64,000 bases of DNA from RGZA01 sp041917755 (GTDB taxonomy: Bacteria; Pseudomonadota; Alphaproteobacteria; UBA9219; RGZA01). The stretch covers positions 124,001 through 188,000 of the forward strand of contig JAYRWY010000007.1 of NCBI GenBank assembly GCA_041917755.1, read 5' to 3'. Shown in pieces: positions 35,374 through 44,496 of this stretch (its first letter is position 1; the number at the start of each line of letters is the position of its first letter). The notes beneath the pieces are model-generated. The model saw only the letters and a list, made by a program, of their open reading frames with translations. It made no database searches and was not told where the DNA came from. The position numbers and the translations under genes were made by a program.

Positions 35374-36477
35374 ATGTCAAAAAATTATAATATTCTTATT
35401 CTTCCTGGCGACGGGATTGGCCCAGAGGTGATGCAGCCTGTAAAAAAAATCATCACCTATTTCAAAAACAAGGGCGCGAAGTTTGAAGTAGCCGAAGACG
35501 TAGTAGGCGGCGCAGGTTACGATAAATACGGAACGTCACTGGATGATTCAACGCTGGCTAAAGCTAAAGCTGCTGACGTGGTTATGCTTGGCGCGGTGGG
35601 TGGCCCGAAATGGGATAAAGTGGATTATGCCAAACGTCCGGAGGCTGCATTATTAAAGCTCCGCAAGGAATTGGATTTGTTTGCCAACCTTCGCCCTGCG
35701 ATTGTATTTGATGCATTATTGGATGCCAGCACGTTGAAGCCAGAAGTGGTGAAGGGTCTTGATATCATGATCGTGCGCGAACTGTGCGGCGGTGTGTATT
35801 TTGGCGAACCACGCGGTATTTTTGATATGGGTAATGGCGTGCGTAAGGGTGTGAACACCCAAGTGTATACCACGCCGGAAATTCATCGCGTGGCACGCGT
35901 GGCATTTGAATTGGCACGCAAGCGCGGCAACAAGGTATGCTCATGCGAAAAGGGTAATGTGATGGAAAGCGGCCGTTTATGGCGCGAAGAAGTGACCGCA
36001 TTGCATGCCGCAGAATATAAGGATGTGGAGCTTAGCCATATGTATGCCGATGCGGCAGCGATGGTGTTGTTGCGCAACCCCAAGAGCTTTGACGTGATTG
36101 TTACCGATAATTTGTTTGGCGATATTCTGTCGGATGAAGCATCGATGCTGACGGGTTCATTGGGCATGTTGCCATCCGCAAGTCTTGGTGCCCCCGATGC
36201 AAACGGCAAGCAAAACGCGATGTACGAACCTATTCACGGTAGTGCGCCGGATATTGCAGGCCAGGATAAAGCCAACCCGCTTGCGACCATCCTCAGCTTT
36301 GCGATGGCATTGAAGTATTCTTTCAACATGCCAAAGGAATGCGCAGCGCTTGAAAAAGCAGTGTCGAATGTATTGGTACAAAACATTCGCACGGGTGATA
36401 TTGCAGCGGCTGGTGTAACGCCAGTGGGCACGCAGGCTATGGGCGATGCGGTGCTCAAGGCGCTTGAGTCAGTATAA
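35374..36477 (+). CDS. leuB: 3-isopropylmalate dehydrogenase
   Basis: LeuB oxidises and decarboxylates 3-isopropylmalate with NAD. The 367-residue product shows LPGDGIGPEV, LRKELDLFANLRPA, IVRELCGGVYFGEPRG, and the NAD/metal motif VTDNLFGDILSDEASMLTGS. ATG 35374 starts at MSKNYNILILPGDG; an in-frame TTG at 35350 is inside leuD and unlikely. Last gene of the leucine cluster. Confidence 0.97.
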   Translation: MSKNYNILILPGDGIGPEVMQPVKKIITYFKNKGAKFEVAEDVVGGAGYDKYGTSLDDSTLAKAKAADVVMLGAVGGPKWDKVDYAKRPEAALLKLRKELDLFANLRPAIVFDALLDASTLKPEVVKGLDIMIVRELCGGVYFGEPRGIFDMGNGVRKGVNTQVYTTPEIHRVARVAFELARKRGNKVCSCEKGNVMESGRLWREEVTALHAAEYKDVELSHMYADAAAMVLLRNPKSFDVIVTDNLFGDILSDEASMLTGSLGMLPSASLGAPDANGKQNAMYEPIHGSAPDIAGQDKANPLATILSFAMALKYSFNMPKECAALEKAVSNVLVQNIRTGDIAAAGVTPVGTQAMGDAVLKALESV

Positions 36478-36517
36478 GATTCTGCAAGTTATTACCCGGA
36501 ATTAACCAACATCATCA

Positions 36518-36543
36518 CTTTTTGCGTGATAATCCGCAAAAAG
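36518..36543. repeat. Inverted repeat after leuB
   Basis: CTTTTTGCG and CGCAAAAAG form a perfect 9-bp stem with an 8-base loop. No T-run follows on either side, so a terminator is uncertain. It lies in a 239-base gap that otherwise shows no gene. Confidence 0.4.
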
Positions 36544-36716
36544 CATGGCGTGTGGTTAACCTTGTTTTCACCACATATTAAGCCCCAAAAATTATAATAC
36601 TCCTTTGAAACAATAGGTTTTTGAAGCGGTATGTACAGGAAAAATTATCCCATCACAGGGGCTGCATTGCGTGCACGGACGTGCATGTGCTGTGCTGCGC
36701 GCGGGAGAATTTGCTG

Positions 36717-37613
36717 ATGGCACGCACGCCCATTTACAGCGGTGACCGGCAAAATGACCCGCGATTTAACCGCAATGCAATTATTGACCGCAGGCAATTT
36801 CTCAGTGAGCTGTTTGATGCGAATGGCAACCCCACGCGCGTGATGTACGAATTTTGCGGACGTATGCAAAAAGAAGTGGGCGGACAAGGTCCCGAAGCGC
36901 AAATGGCATTTGCGGAAAGTGTATTCAATCGCGCTGCTGCACGAAACCATACCATTGATTATGAAATACGAAATCATGGACGGTATAGTTATTGGCCGCA
37001 GCGTCAATCACAGCCAGGGTCTTCAAGAAACCAAGCATTTATTGATATTATTACAAAGGTTTGCCGAAACGGCACCAACTTAACTTGTGGTGCGACAGGT
37101 AATGATGGTGTTGGTGACGGCATTAATACAACCGCGCCAACCACCTATGTGTCACGTGGCGAGCGTTATAGCATCGAGCATGCGGATAGAAATTGGCACG
37201 CTAATAAATTTGCTAGCCTCATTCGCGGGGTCGGGCGCTTCATCGGCGATGTCGCCGGTGCGATTGGCCAAGGGATTGCCGCAGTCGCCAATGGCGTGGT
37301 ACGTGCAGGTGCTTGGGTGGTTAATCAGATCGGTTCGGCATTTTCACCACAGCAGCATACCCAGCAGATGCCGCCACGGCATCAGCACATGGATCGGCCG
37401 GGTCATCAACAAGCCGGTTATCGTCATGCGCCATACCAAGCAGGACCTTATCAGCCAAATGCCCATCAGATGGATCCACGTCAACCAGAGCGTATTGCGC
37501 GGGTTGATACGCCGCCATCAAGCGGCTGGATCGTGAATGGTACATCGGTAGTATCGCATCGCCAGTCTGAACAGCCAGCTGATGTGCGGCCGGAACCACG
37601 TCCACGGCCTTAA
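36717..37613 (+). CDS. SleB-like cell-wall hydrolase with glycine-zipper segment and GW tail
   Basis: 298 residues, no signal peptide. Residues 53-72 read EVGGQGPEAQMAFAESVFNR and align without gaps, as I recall it, to the SleB/CwlJ hydrolase signature E-x2-GE-x2-EGQVAVAAVVLNR. Glu53 is then the candidate catalytic acid of a murein hydrolase. Residues 167-209 are a Gly-spaced hydrophobic stretch (GRFIGDVAGAIGQGIAAVAN). A Pro/Gln/His-rich tail follows, with one GW motif (SSGWIVNGT, about 268-276). The same segment and motif recur in the proteins at 37784 and 46905. ATG 36717 has GGGAG about nine bases upstream; an in-frame ATG or other start further up at 36621 lacks support. Confidence 0.68.
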   Translation: MARTPIYSGDRQNDPRFNRNAIIDRRQFLSELFDANGNPTRVMYEFCGRMQKEVGGQGPEAQMAFAESVFNRAAARNHTIDYEIRNHGRYSYWPQRQSQPGSSRNQAFIDIITKVCRNGTNLTCGATGNDGVGDGINTTAPTTYVSRGERYSIEHADRNWHANKFASLIRGVGRFIGDVAGAIGQGIAAVANGVVRAGAWVVNQIGSAFSPQQHTQQMPPRHQHMDRPGHQQAGYRHAPYQAGPYQPNAHQMDPRQPERIARVDTPPSSGWIVNGTSVVSHRQSEQPADVRPEPRPRP

Positions 37614-37783
37614 TCGTACCTTTAAAAATCCAGAATCTTTCAAAGCCCCAGATATTGGATGCATAACCCATTGGAATATCGTGGTTGTCAAAGTTTTTTC
37701 CTGTGTTGTGTTAACGAATAGTTCACCAAATTTTAATGGGCAGAAACTAAAGTAAGTAAATAGCGATAAATGTTATTTTTTAA

Positions 37784-39211
37784 GTGTTTGCAACGAGAAT
37801 AGGTGGCCAGCTTTTTGGAAGAGCGCCTGCATTTTTGAACTATAGCGATAACGCGATGCCAAGATATCAGTCCAGAGCCGAATTAGAAGATGCCTTGCGG
37901 CATCCACGCGTGCGCGCGTTTTTAGATGCGATTGCATCGGCCGAAGGAACGCGCGGTCGCGGTGATGATGGCTATAACGTCAATGTGGGCGGCCGATTAT
38001 TTCACAGTTATGCAAGGCATCCGCATAACCGCGTGCAGTTAAACCCGCGCTTGCGTTCGGATGCTGCCGGGCGATACCAGTTTTTAAGTAGCACATGGGA
38101 CCCGTTGGCACGCCGCTTGGGATTGAATGATTTTAGTCCGCGTAATCAGGATATTGGCGCGGCTGCATTGATTGCTGAACGCGGGGCAATGCAGCATATC
38201 ATCAATGGAAATATCCCTGCTGCCATGCATTGCGTGCGTCAAGTATGGGCATCACTTCCTAATGCCGGATATGGTCAGCGCGAAGTAAGCAGATCCAGCT
38301 TTTTGCAGAACTTTACCAACGCTTTGCGTGCAATCGGTAATGGTATTGTTGACGGCGTGCAGGCTGTTGGAAATTTTATCGGTAATGGCGTTCGCACAGT
38401 TGGCAGTGCAATTGGCAGCATGTTTTCGCGTGATAATCAGCAAGTGCCAGAACAACCGCGCCCACCAGCTGCGAATGCGGGATGGGTGGTATCACCATCT
38501 GGAACGGTGCAGGCAGCGCCAGCCTCGCCAGAAGCAGCATATGCGCCATTTGGTCCGCCGCAACGTCCGAATTTTACGCCGACCCAAGGTCATCCACCTG
38601 CCAATGGTTGGGTAAATAATCGCCCGCCAGGGCCATCGGTTCCAAGCAATGTGGTGATGGGTGATAGTATTGGCGTGAGTATGCAGAGCCAATATCCAGG
38701 AGCTCGTAATGTGGCGGTAGGCGGTGTGAGCATTGGTGCCGCATCGGCGCAGTTCCGTCATTTGCCACGCGGCAGTGTTGCCGATGTATATCTGGGAACC
38801 AATAACGGCGGTTATTCCCCAGAAGAAAACCGACGCCAGACGATGCGGTTTTTACAAGCTGCAGAAAATCATGGTGTGCGCATAAATAACTGGATATTGC
38901 CCGGTAATCATCGTGGCAGCATGCGTGCAGATCATGGATTGCGCAATGCTGCAGATGTAATTTCGCAGACTATTCAGGAATACAATGCATCACGGCCAAA
39001 CCAGCCGCCTATTCAAACGGTTGCAACAAGGGATAGAGGCGTTGCACTTGCGCCCGATGGATACCATCTATCGCCCACAGGTAATCGTCAGGTAAGAACC
39101 ATGGTTGCGCAGGCGCAACCGCCAGCACCACAGCCAACCTATGCCAGCGCGCCGCCGCGTGAACCACACAATGGTGGATGGGTTGTGCGTAGCCCCAATC
39201 GAACTGCGTAA
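37784..39211 (+). CDS. Fusion of lambda-type GH104 endolysin and SGNH esterase
   Basis: 475 residues from GTG 37784; ATG 37856 is the alternative, and neither has a good ribosome-binding site. Residues 40-178 match phage lambda endolysin R. AIASAEGT holds Glu54 (lambda Glu19), followed by GYNVNVGGRLFHSYARHP, LNPRLRSDAAGRYQFLSSTW, LGLNDFSPRNQD and IWASLPNAGYGQ-like VWASLPNAGYGQ. Residues 181-214 are a glycine-zipper-like stretch. Residues 288-445 form an SGNH hydrolase: GDSIG (Ser295), GTNN (Asn340), DGYH (Asp425, His428). GW motifs stand at 233, 275 and 465. No signal peptide. It should cut murein glycans and remove an acyl group, perhaps O-acetyl from muramic acid; the second role is inferred. 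Confidence 0.8.
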   Translation: MFATRIGGQLFGRAPAFLNYSDNAMPRYQSRAELEDALRHPRVRAFLDAIASAEGTRGRGDDGYNVNVGGRLFHSYARHPHNRVQLNPRLRSDAAGRYQFLSSTWDPLARRLGLNDFSPRNQDIGAAALIAERGAMQHIINGNIPAAMHCVRQVWASLPNAGYGQREVSRSSFLQNFTNALRAIGNGIVDGVQAVGNFIGNGVRTVGSAIGSMFSRDNQQVPEQPRPPAANAGWVVSPSGTVQAAPASPEAAYAPFGPPQRPNFTPTQGHPPANGWVNNRPPGPSVPSNVVMGDSIGVSMQSQYPGARNVAVGGVSIGAASAQFRHLPRGSVADVYLGTNNGGYSPEENRRQTMRFLQAAENHGVRINNWILPGNHRGSMRADHGLRNAADVISQTIQEYNASRPNQPPIQTVATRDRGVALAPDGYHLSPTGNRQVRTMVAQAQPPAPQPTYASAPPREPHNGGWVVRSPNRTA

Positions 39212-39261
39212 CGACATCGTTCTTGTCGAACCTATCGCGCTTGGGTTAGGCTTGGTCTTGC

Positions 39262-40854
39262 ATGTTGATATATCAAATCTATCCGCGCTCGTTTAAGGAC
39301 AGCAATGCCGATGGCGTTGGTGATTTGAAAGGCATTCTCGAGAAAGTGTCTTATATTGCCAAATTGGGTGTGGATGCCGTGTGGCTATCGCCCTTTGTGA
39401 CATCACCGCAAAAAGATTTTGGCTATGATGTCAGCAATTACTGTGATGTCGATCCGCGCTTTGGCACGTTGGCAGATTTTAAAAAGCTGCTGGGCGAATT
39501 GCATCGCCATAAATTAAAACTGATTATGGATCAGGTGTGGTGTCATTGTTCGGACCAGCATCCATGGTTTGTGGAAAGCCGCAGCAGTACAAAAAATGCA
39601 AAAGCCGACTGGTTTATATGGGCTGATGCCAAGCCGGATGGGTCGCCGCCCAATAACTGGCTGTCGTATTTTGGTGGCAGCGCGTGGGCATGGGACACAA
39701 CGCGCCAGCAATATTATTTCCATCAGTTTTTAGAAAGCCAGCCGACATTTAATTTACGCCACCCCGCGATGCGCAAAGCCATTATGGAGGTTGGTAGGTT
39801 CTGGCTTGAGTTGGGCGTGGATGGGTTCCGTCTTGATGCCATACATACCGGATTTGCTGACTCGATGTTGCGCAATAATCCGGCGCGGCCAAAAGGAATG
39901 GCAGTTGCCCCGGATGTACCAAAAGATATCCCGCAAGCGCGGCAGCTGCGCCAGTATTCCGAAGGGCATAAAGATACCTTGCCGTTTTTGGAAGAGCTTA
40001 GAAAGCTGACCAATAAATATAATGCTGTCTTATTGGGTGAAGTGAATGGTGAAAACCCGTTGCAACGCGCCGCGCAATATATGGGTAAAAAGCGTTTGCA
40101 TATGGCCTATACCTTTAGCCTGCTGAAGCAGAAGCCGGATGCGGCATTCTTTATGCAGACGGTAGCCGATGCCGAGCAGACCAAGCATAAGGACAGTACG
40201 TTTTGCTATACGTTATCGAACCATGATGTGATGCGGGTGGCATCCAGATGGGGTGAAACAGAACGTGCCGCACACGTTGCGTTGCTGTTTGGATTGTCGC
40301 TGCCCGGCGCATATTGCATGTATCAGGGCGAAGAATTGGGATTGAGTGAGGCCGAAGTGCCTTATGAAAAAATGGTTGATCCATTTGGATTGGCATTTTA
40401 TCCCAAGTTCAAGGGACGTGATGGATGCCGAACACCGATGCCATGGAACAGATGGTCTGCCAATGCCGGATTTAGTTCGGCGCGCAATACATGGTTACCT
40501 GTATATGAGCCGCACCGTGCATTAGCGGTGGACATACAAGAGAGCAATAAATCCAGCATGCTGCATTTTACACGGCGTATGCTTGCATGGCGTAAGGCGC
40601 AACCTGCATTAAAGAGCAATGGATTTAAAGCGCTCAAGAGCAAAGGCAATGTGATTGCATTTGAGCGTTTTGATAAAAAGCACAAGCTGCTGTTTGTATT
40701 TAATTTGGGTGAGGATGCGGCCAATTATAAAATACCATCCGTGCTGCAGGCGCATGCCCATATTGTGGATGATGCCAGTATTGGCGTGCAGCGGGTCAAG
40801 CAGACCTTGATTTTTAAAGGCATCAGCGTGGCGGTTTTGGCCATAAAAGCTTGA
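39262..40854 (+). CDS. GH13 alpha-glucosidase
   Basis: The 530-residue enzyme belongs to the oligo-1,6-/alpha-glucosidase branch of the alpha-amylase family. It has IYQIYPRSFKDSNADGVGDL, nucleophile Asp192 (VDGFRLDAIH), acid/base Glu260 (LLGEVNG) and Asp322 (TLSNHD). Conserved region I reads DQVWCHCSDQHPWF where most members have D-x3-NHTSD-x-HPWF, so the Asn is Cys. The start is immediate (MLIYQIYP), with a stop in frame 15 bases upstream; the first few residues common in the family are missing. It is 50 bases after the endolysin-esterase gene on the same strand. Confidence 0.9.
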   Translation: MLIYQIYPRSFKDSNADGVGDLKGILEKVSYIAKLGVDAVWLSPFVTSPQKDFGYDVSNYCDVDPRFGTLADFKKLLGELHRHKLKLIMDQVWCHCSDQHPWFVESRSSTKNAKADWFIWADAKPDGSPPNNWLSYFGGSAWAWDTTRQQYYFHQFLESQPTFNLRHPAMRKAIMEVGRFWLELGVDGFRLDAIHTGFADSMLRNNPARPKGMAVAPDVPKDIPQARQLRQYSEGHKDTLPFLEELRKLTNKYNAVLLGEVNGENPLQRAAQYMGKKRLHMAYTFSLLKQKPDAAFFMQTVADAEQTKHKDSTFCYTLSNHDVMRVASRWGETERAAHVALLFGLSLPGAYCMYQGEELGLSEAEVPYEKMVDPFGLAFYPKFKGRDGCRTPMPWNRWSANAGFSSARNTWLPVYEPHRALAVDIQESNKSSMLHFTRRMLAWRKAQPALKSNGFKALKSKGNVIAFERFDKKHKLLFVFNLGEDAANYKIPSVLQAHAHIVDDASIGVQRVKQTLIFKGISVAVLAIKA

Positions 40855-40967
40855 TAAAACGCGCTTTCATGCCAGCTGGCTGCGCCAGAATTATTCCGTT
40901 TTTTTTAAGCCCTTAATGCGCTATCAATAGCGCCTTCAAACTATTTAATGACTGATGAAATAACCGT

Positions 40968-42776
40968 ATGTCTGTACCCATTTCCCATATCCGAAATTTT
41001 GCCATCATCGCGCATATTGACCACGGAAAATCCACGCTGGCGGACCGCCTGATTGAATTTTGCGGCGGTATTGAAAAGCGTGACATGAAAGAGCAGATGC
41101 TTGATAGCATGGATATTGAGCGCGAGCGCGGCATTACCATTAAAGCGCAAACGGTGCGATTGAATTATAAGGCGAGCAATGGAGAAATGTATCAGTTGAA
41201 TTTAATGGATACGCCGGGCCATGTTGACTTTGCTTATGAAGTGAGCCGCAGCTTGGCGGCATGTGAAGGTAGTATTCTGGTGGTGGATGCCAGCCAAGGC
41301 GTGGAAGCGCAGACATTGGCCAATGTTTATCAGGCCATCAATAACGGCCATGAAATTATACCTGTACTCAACAAGGTGGACTTGCCTGCTGCCGATGTTG
41401 ACCGCGTTAAAACACAAATTGAAGACGTCATTGGGCTTGATGCCAGCGATGCGGTGTGTGTATCTGCCAAAACAGGTTTGAACATTCAGGAAGTATTGGA
41501 AGCGATTGTGGCACGTTTGCCTGCGCCCAAAGGCGATGCCACCAAGCCGTTGAAAGCGTTATTAGTAGATAGCTGGTATGATGCATATTTGGGCGTGGTG
41601 ATTTTGCTGCGTATTGTTGAAGGCGAATTAAAAGAAGGCATGAAGCTGCGCTTTATGGCGGCAGGTGCCACCTATACCGCCGAGCGGGTTGGCTATTTCA
41701 CACCCAAGAAAATCCCGGTGCAGTCTTTGTTGCCTGGCGAAATGGGGTTTATCACCGCTGGCATTAAAACGATTGCCGACACAAAGGTGGGCGATACCAT
41801 CACCGAAGAAAAACGCCAAGCGACCGAGCCCTTGCCAGGCTTTAAGCCATCGGTACCGGTGGTGTTCTGCGGCCTATTCCCGGCAGATGCCGCGAAATTT
41901 GAAGATTTGCGTGAATCCCTCGGCAAGTTGGTGCTGAATGATTCAAGCTTCCACTTTGAAGCAGAAACATCTGCGGCGCTGGGCTTTGGTTTCCGCTGCG
42001 GTTTCTTAGGCTTGCTGCATCTTGAAATCATCCAGGAACGGTTAGAACGCGAATTCAACCTTGATCTGATTACGACCGCGCCTAGCGTGGTTTATAAACT
42101 GCACATGACCGATGGCAGTTTGATGGAAATTCATAATCCCGTTGATATGCCTGATATTATGCGTATCGACCATATTGACGAGCCATGGATCAAGGCCACC
42201 ATTTTGGTGCCTGATGAATATCTGGGCGCGATTTTGAAGCTTTGTGAAGACAGACGCGGCGTGCAAATCGAGCTCACCTATGCGGGCTCACGTGCGATGC
42301 TCGTTTATCGCCTGCCACTTAATGAAGTGGTGTTTGATTTCTATGACCGTTTGAAATCGGTCAGCCGTGGGTATGCCAGCTTTGACTATGCCATGGATGG
42401 ATATGAAACCGGCGATCTGGTGAAAATGAGCATTCTGGTAAATCAGGAACCTGTGGATGCATTGGCGATGATTGTGCACCGTGTGGCCGCCGAAAAACGA
42501 GGTCGTGCCCTATGTGACCGTTTAAAAGACCTAATTCCAAAACAGATGTTCAAGATTGCCATTCAGGCGGCAATTGGCGGAAAAATTATTGCCCGTGAAG
42601 ATATTTCCGCCATGCGTAAAGACGTGCTCGCCAAGTGCTATGGCGGCGACATCAGCCGCAAGAAGAAATTGCTGGAAAAGCAAAAAGAAGGCAAAAAGCG
42701 CATGCGCCAATTCGGTCAGGTCGAAATTCCCCAAAGTGCCTTTATTGCCGCGCTTAAATACGAAGATAATAAGTAG
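40968..42776 (+). CDS. lepA: Elongation factor 4 (LepA)
   Basis: LepA is a translational GTPase that acts on the ribosome in initiation or under stress. The 602-residue product has AHIDHGKSTLADRLIEFCGG, LMDTPGHVDFAYEVSRSLAA, NKVDLPAAD, and the family-specific C-terminal domain (SVSRGYASFDYAMDGY and QEGKKRMRQFGQV-like KEGKKRMRQFGQVEIPQSAF). Length is normal. Confidence 0.97.
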   Translation: MSVPISHIRNFAIIAHIDHGKSTLADRLIEFCGGIEKRDMKEQMLDSMDIERERGITIKAQTVRLNYKASNGEMYQLNLMDTPGHVDFAYEVSRSLAACEGSILVVDASQGVEAQTLANVYQAINNGHEIIPVLNKVDLPAADVDRVKTQIEDVIGLDASDAVCVSAKTGLNIQEVLEAIVARLPAPKGDATKPLKALLVDSWYDAYLGVVILLRIVEGELKEGMKLRFMAAGATYTAERVGYFTPKKIPVQSLLPGEMGFITAGIKTIADTKVGDTITEEKRQATEPLPGFKPSVPVVFCGLFPADAAKFEDLRESLGKLVLNDSSFHFEAETSAALGFGFRCGFLGLLHLEIIQERLEREFNLDLITTAPSVVYKLHMTDGSLMEIHNPVDMPDIMRIDHIDEPWIKATILVPDEYLGAILKLCEDRRGVQIELTYAGSRAMLVYRLPLNEVVFDFYDRLKSVSRGYASFDYAMDGYETGDLVKMSILVNQEPVDALAMIVHRVAAEKRGRALCDRLKDLIPKQMFKIAIQAAIGGKIIAREDISAMRKDVLAKCYGGDISRKKKLLEKQKEGKKRMRQFGQVEIPQSAFIAALKYEDNK

Positions 42777-42784
42777 TCAGTACT

Positions 42785-44050
42785 TTATGGTTTAGGCTCA
42801 CCGCGCAGGTATTTGCGTGATTGCGCAGGCGGGCGGGATTGACGCTGTTTCATGATCTCTAGCTTTGTTTTATCCGCCGGTTTATTGGATTTTTCTAATT
42901 GGTTGATTAGGCGCACGGCATAGTCGGCGACGGCATTGGGTGATACATTCAGCGCTTTAGCCAATTCAACATTATTGAGAGATGGATTTTTAACTATCAG
43001 AGCCAGCATGCGCTTCATTCGCGCCTGAATTTTATCTTGCTGGGTATAGCCTTTGATATTTTTTGTCCATGAGCGGACGGTGGCCACATCCAGATCCAGT
43101 TCTCTGGCGGCAGCGGCGGCGGTGTAATCTTTTTCTCGCATCAATTTGAGAACTTGCGGCAGCATGGCCTTTTTTTTGCGTAGGCGCCGCGGTGTGACTT
43201 CGCCAACCAAGCGTCCCATTATGCCAGCGCGGAATAATGTTTGGTAATCCCAGCGATGTTGTGCGGCCATTTCCTGAATTGGAGTGAGCTTATCGCTTTC
43301 CAGGGCATCCCACATGGTTCTGATCAATTCCCGGTTGATGGGTTGGCGTTCGGGGAGTTGGGCCATGGCAACCAGGCCAATGCGCACTTCCTTCACTACA
43401 TTCGGGCTGATATCGAGTTGCTTGGCAATGTAAGTGATGGTGCGGTCTTCAAAATGGCCATCTTCATCGGTGGCGTTTATCAGCATTCTGGTAATTTTTT
43501 TATAGTCGCCGGGCTTTAATTCAGGCTCCACCATATCAGTGCTGCCGAGAAATACTGCTTTGACGGGTGCTACATCACTGAGCGGGCGAGTGCGCCGCTC
43601 GTCTCTGGATGGCACTACGCCAGCAAAGCGTCCGACGCGTGCGTAATAAAAAACGGATGTTTCTTCCCAGCCATGTTCGGCGGCAATCTGGAAATAGTAT
43701 TTATCCTTATTCTTTGGATCATTAAGTGCCGACCAAATATCTCGGATATGCTGGGTTGAGAATTTATCTTCTTCATAGGGTAATAAGCCCATCACGATTA
43801 AACCAATGCGCATTTCACTGAGCGTGGATTTGTTGATGCCGGTTGCATCATGAAGTTGCTGTAATGATAAAGGTTCTTCGCTGCTATTGCGCGACAATGG
43901 TTGCAAGAGCAATTCGAATGCGGCTTCCAGATCTTCTTTTTTGAATTTGCTTGGTTGATAGTTCGACGCTCTCGCTAGCTGATTGGCGAGTTTACCGATT
44001 TCATGGGCTGTGCCACGAAAGGATGCTGTGATGGATATTTTATTCGGCAT
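42785..44050 (-). CDS. Duplicated helix-turn-helix DNA-binding protein
   Basis: 421 residues; not a named family to me. It contains a duplicated block of about 110 residues. Copy 1 (about 40-150) has LQQLHDATGINKSTLSEMRI, GLIVMGLLP, HIRDIWSALN, IAAEHGWEETSVFYYARVGR. Copy 2 (about 175-285) has ITYIAKQLDISPNVVKEVRI, GLVAMAQLP, LIRTMWDALE, MAAQHRWDYQTLFRAGIMGR. Two further HTH-like units follow (ARELDLDVATVRSW, ELAKALNVSPNAVADYAV). It is probably a sequence-specific DNA-binding regulator. Start ATG 44050 is preferred to TTG 44056. A 15-bp direct repeat lies just upstream. Confidence 0.7.
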   Translation of the reverse strand: MPNKISITASFRGTAHEIGKLANQLARASNYQPSKFKKEDLEAAFELLLQPLSRNSSEEPLSLQQLHDATGINKSTLSEMRIGLIVMGLLPYEEDKFSTQHIRDIWSALNDPKNKDKYYFQIAAEHGWEETSVFYYARVGRFAGVVPSRDERRTRPLSDVAPVKAVFLGSTDMVEPELKPGDYKKITRMLINATDEDGHFEDRTITYIAKQLDISPNVVKEVRIGLVAMAQLPERQPINRELIRTMWDALESDKLTPIQEMAAQHRWDYQTLFRAGIMGRLVGEVTPRRLRKKKAMLPQVLKLMREKDYTAAAAARELDLDVATVRSWTKNIKGYTQQDKIQARMKRMLALIVKNPSLNNVELAKALNVSPNAVADYAVRLINQLEKSNKPADKTKLEIMKQRQSRPPAQSRKYLRGEPKP

Positions 44051-44098
44051 CGCCAAGCTAAAATTTTTAAAAAATCACCCGCAATTTGCGGGCCAGAT

Positions 44099-44157
44099 GG
44101 TTAATGAAAACGCTTTAATATCAATACAATAATGCGTTAGGAGGTTAATGAAAACGC
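44099..44157. promoter_or_regulatory. Direct repeat GGTTAATGAAAACGC x2, possible operator
   Basis: The identical 15-mer is found at 44099-44113 and 44143-44157, exactly 44 bases apart (four helical turns). It lies between the divergent HTH gene and the small gene at 44219, where an operator would be expected. Confidence 0.45.
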
Positions 44158-44218
44158 GCCAATTACTTTCAAGGATATGGGGTAGGATAAACAGGTGATT
44201 ATTTAAAGAGGATTTTAA

Positions 44219-44443
44219 ATGCGCGCACCGCAAAGACCATTTTCAACGCAGTCCGGACGAAGTGCTTCGCCACGTCAACAATGGGCGAATGAACCAGAGG
44301 CAAGCAGCACTGGCGCAGAAGCAGTTGAAGCTGTTCGGCGCAGCGGTGCATACGCAACCCATCAGCCGGGTATCGTTGAAAGGCTGGGAGTTGCCAGATT
44401 CAGATTCAACGAATTTTTGAAAAAGCATGGGTATGGACTATGA
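44219..44443 (+). CDS. Small hypothetical protein, 74 residues
   Basis: Supported by AGAGGA six bases before ATG. The product is basic and Ser/Arg/Gln-rich at the start and helical at the end (ERLGVARFRFNEFLKKHGYG). No family recognised. Its stop overlaps an 18-codon reading frame (ATGA). Confidence 0.5.
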   Translation: MRAPQRPFSTQSGRSASPRQQWANEPEASSTGAEAVEAVRRSGAYATHQPGIVERLGVARFRFNEFLKKHGYGL

Positions 44444-44496
44444 TTAATATCATCCAGTTTATTCGCTATTTGTTGCGTTGGCGCCGTAGCTATTAA
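44440..44496 (+). CDS. Possible 18-residue amphipathic basic peptide
   Basis: ATG at 44440 overlaps the TGA of the upstream small gene (ATGA). The frame encodes MINIIQFIRYLLRWRRSY: hydrophobic first half, Arg-rich second half. The overlap makes translation by re-initiation plausible, but an 18-codon frame can occur by chance. Confidence 0.3.
   Translation: MINIIQFIRYLLRWRRSY

Noticed and set aside
40876..40906. Terminator after the GH13 gene
   Set aside because: CTGGC-tgc-GCCAG is only 5 bp and the T-run is ten bases away; too weak to annotate.
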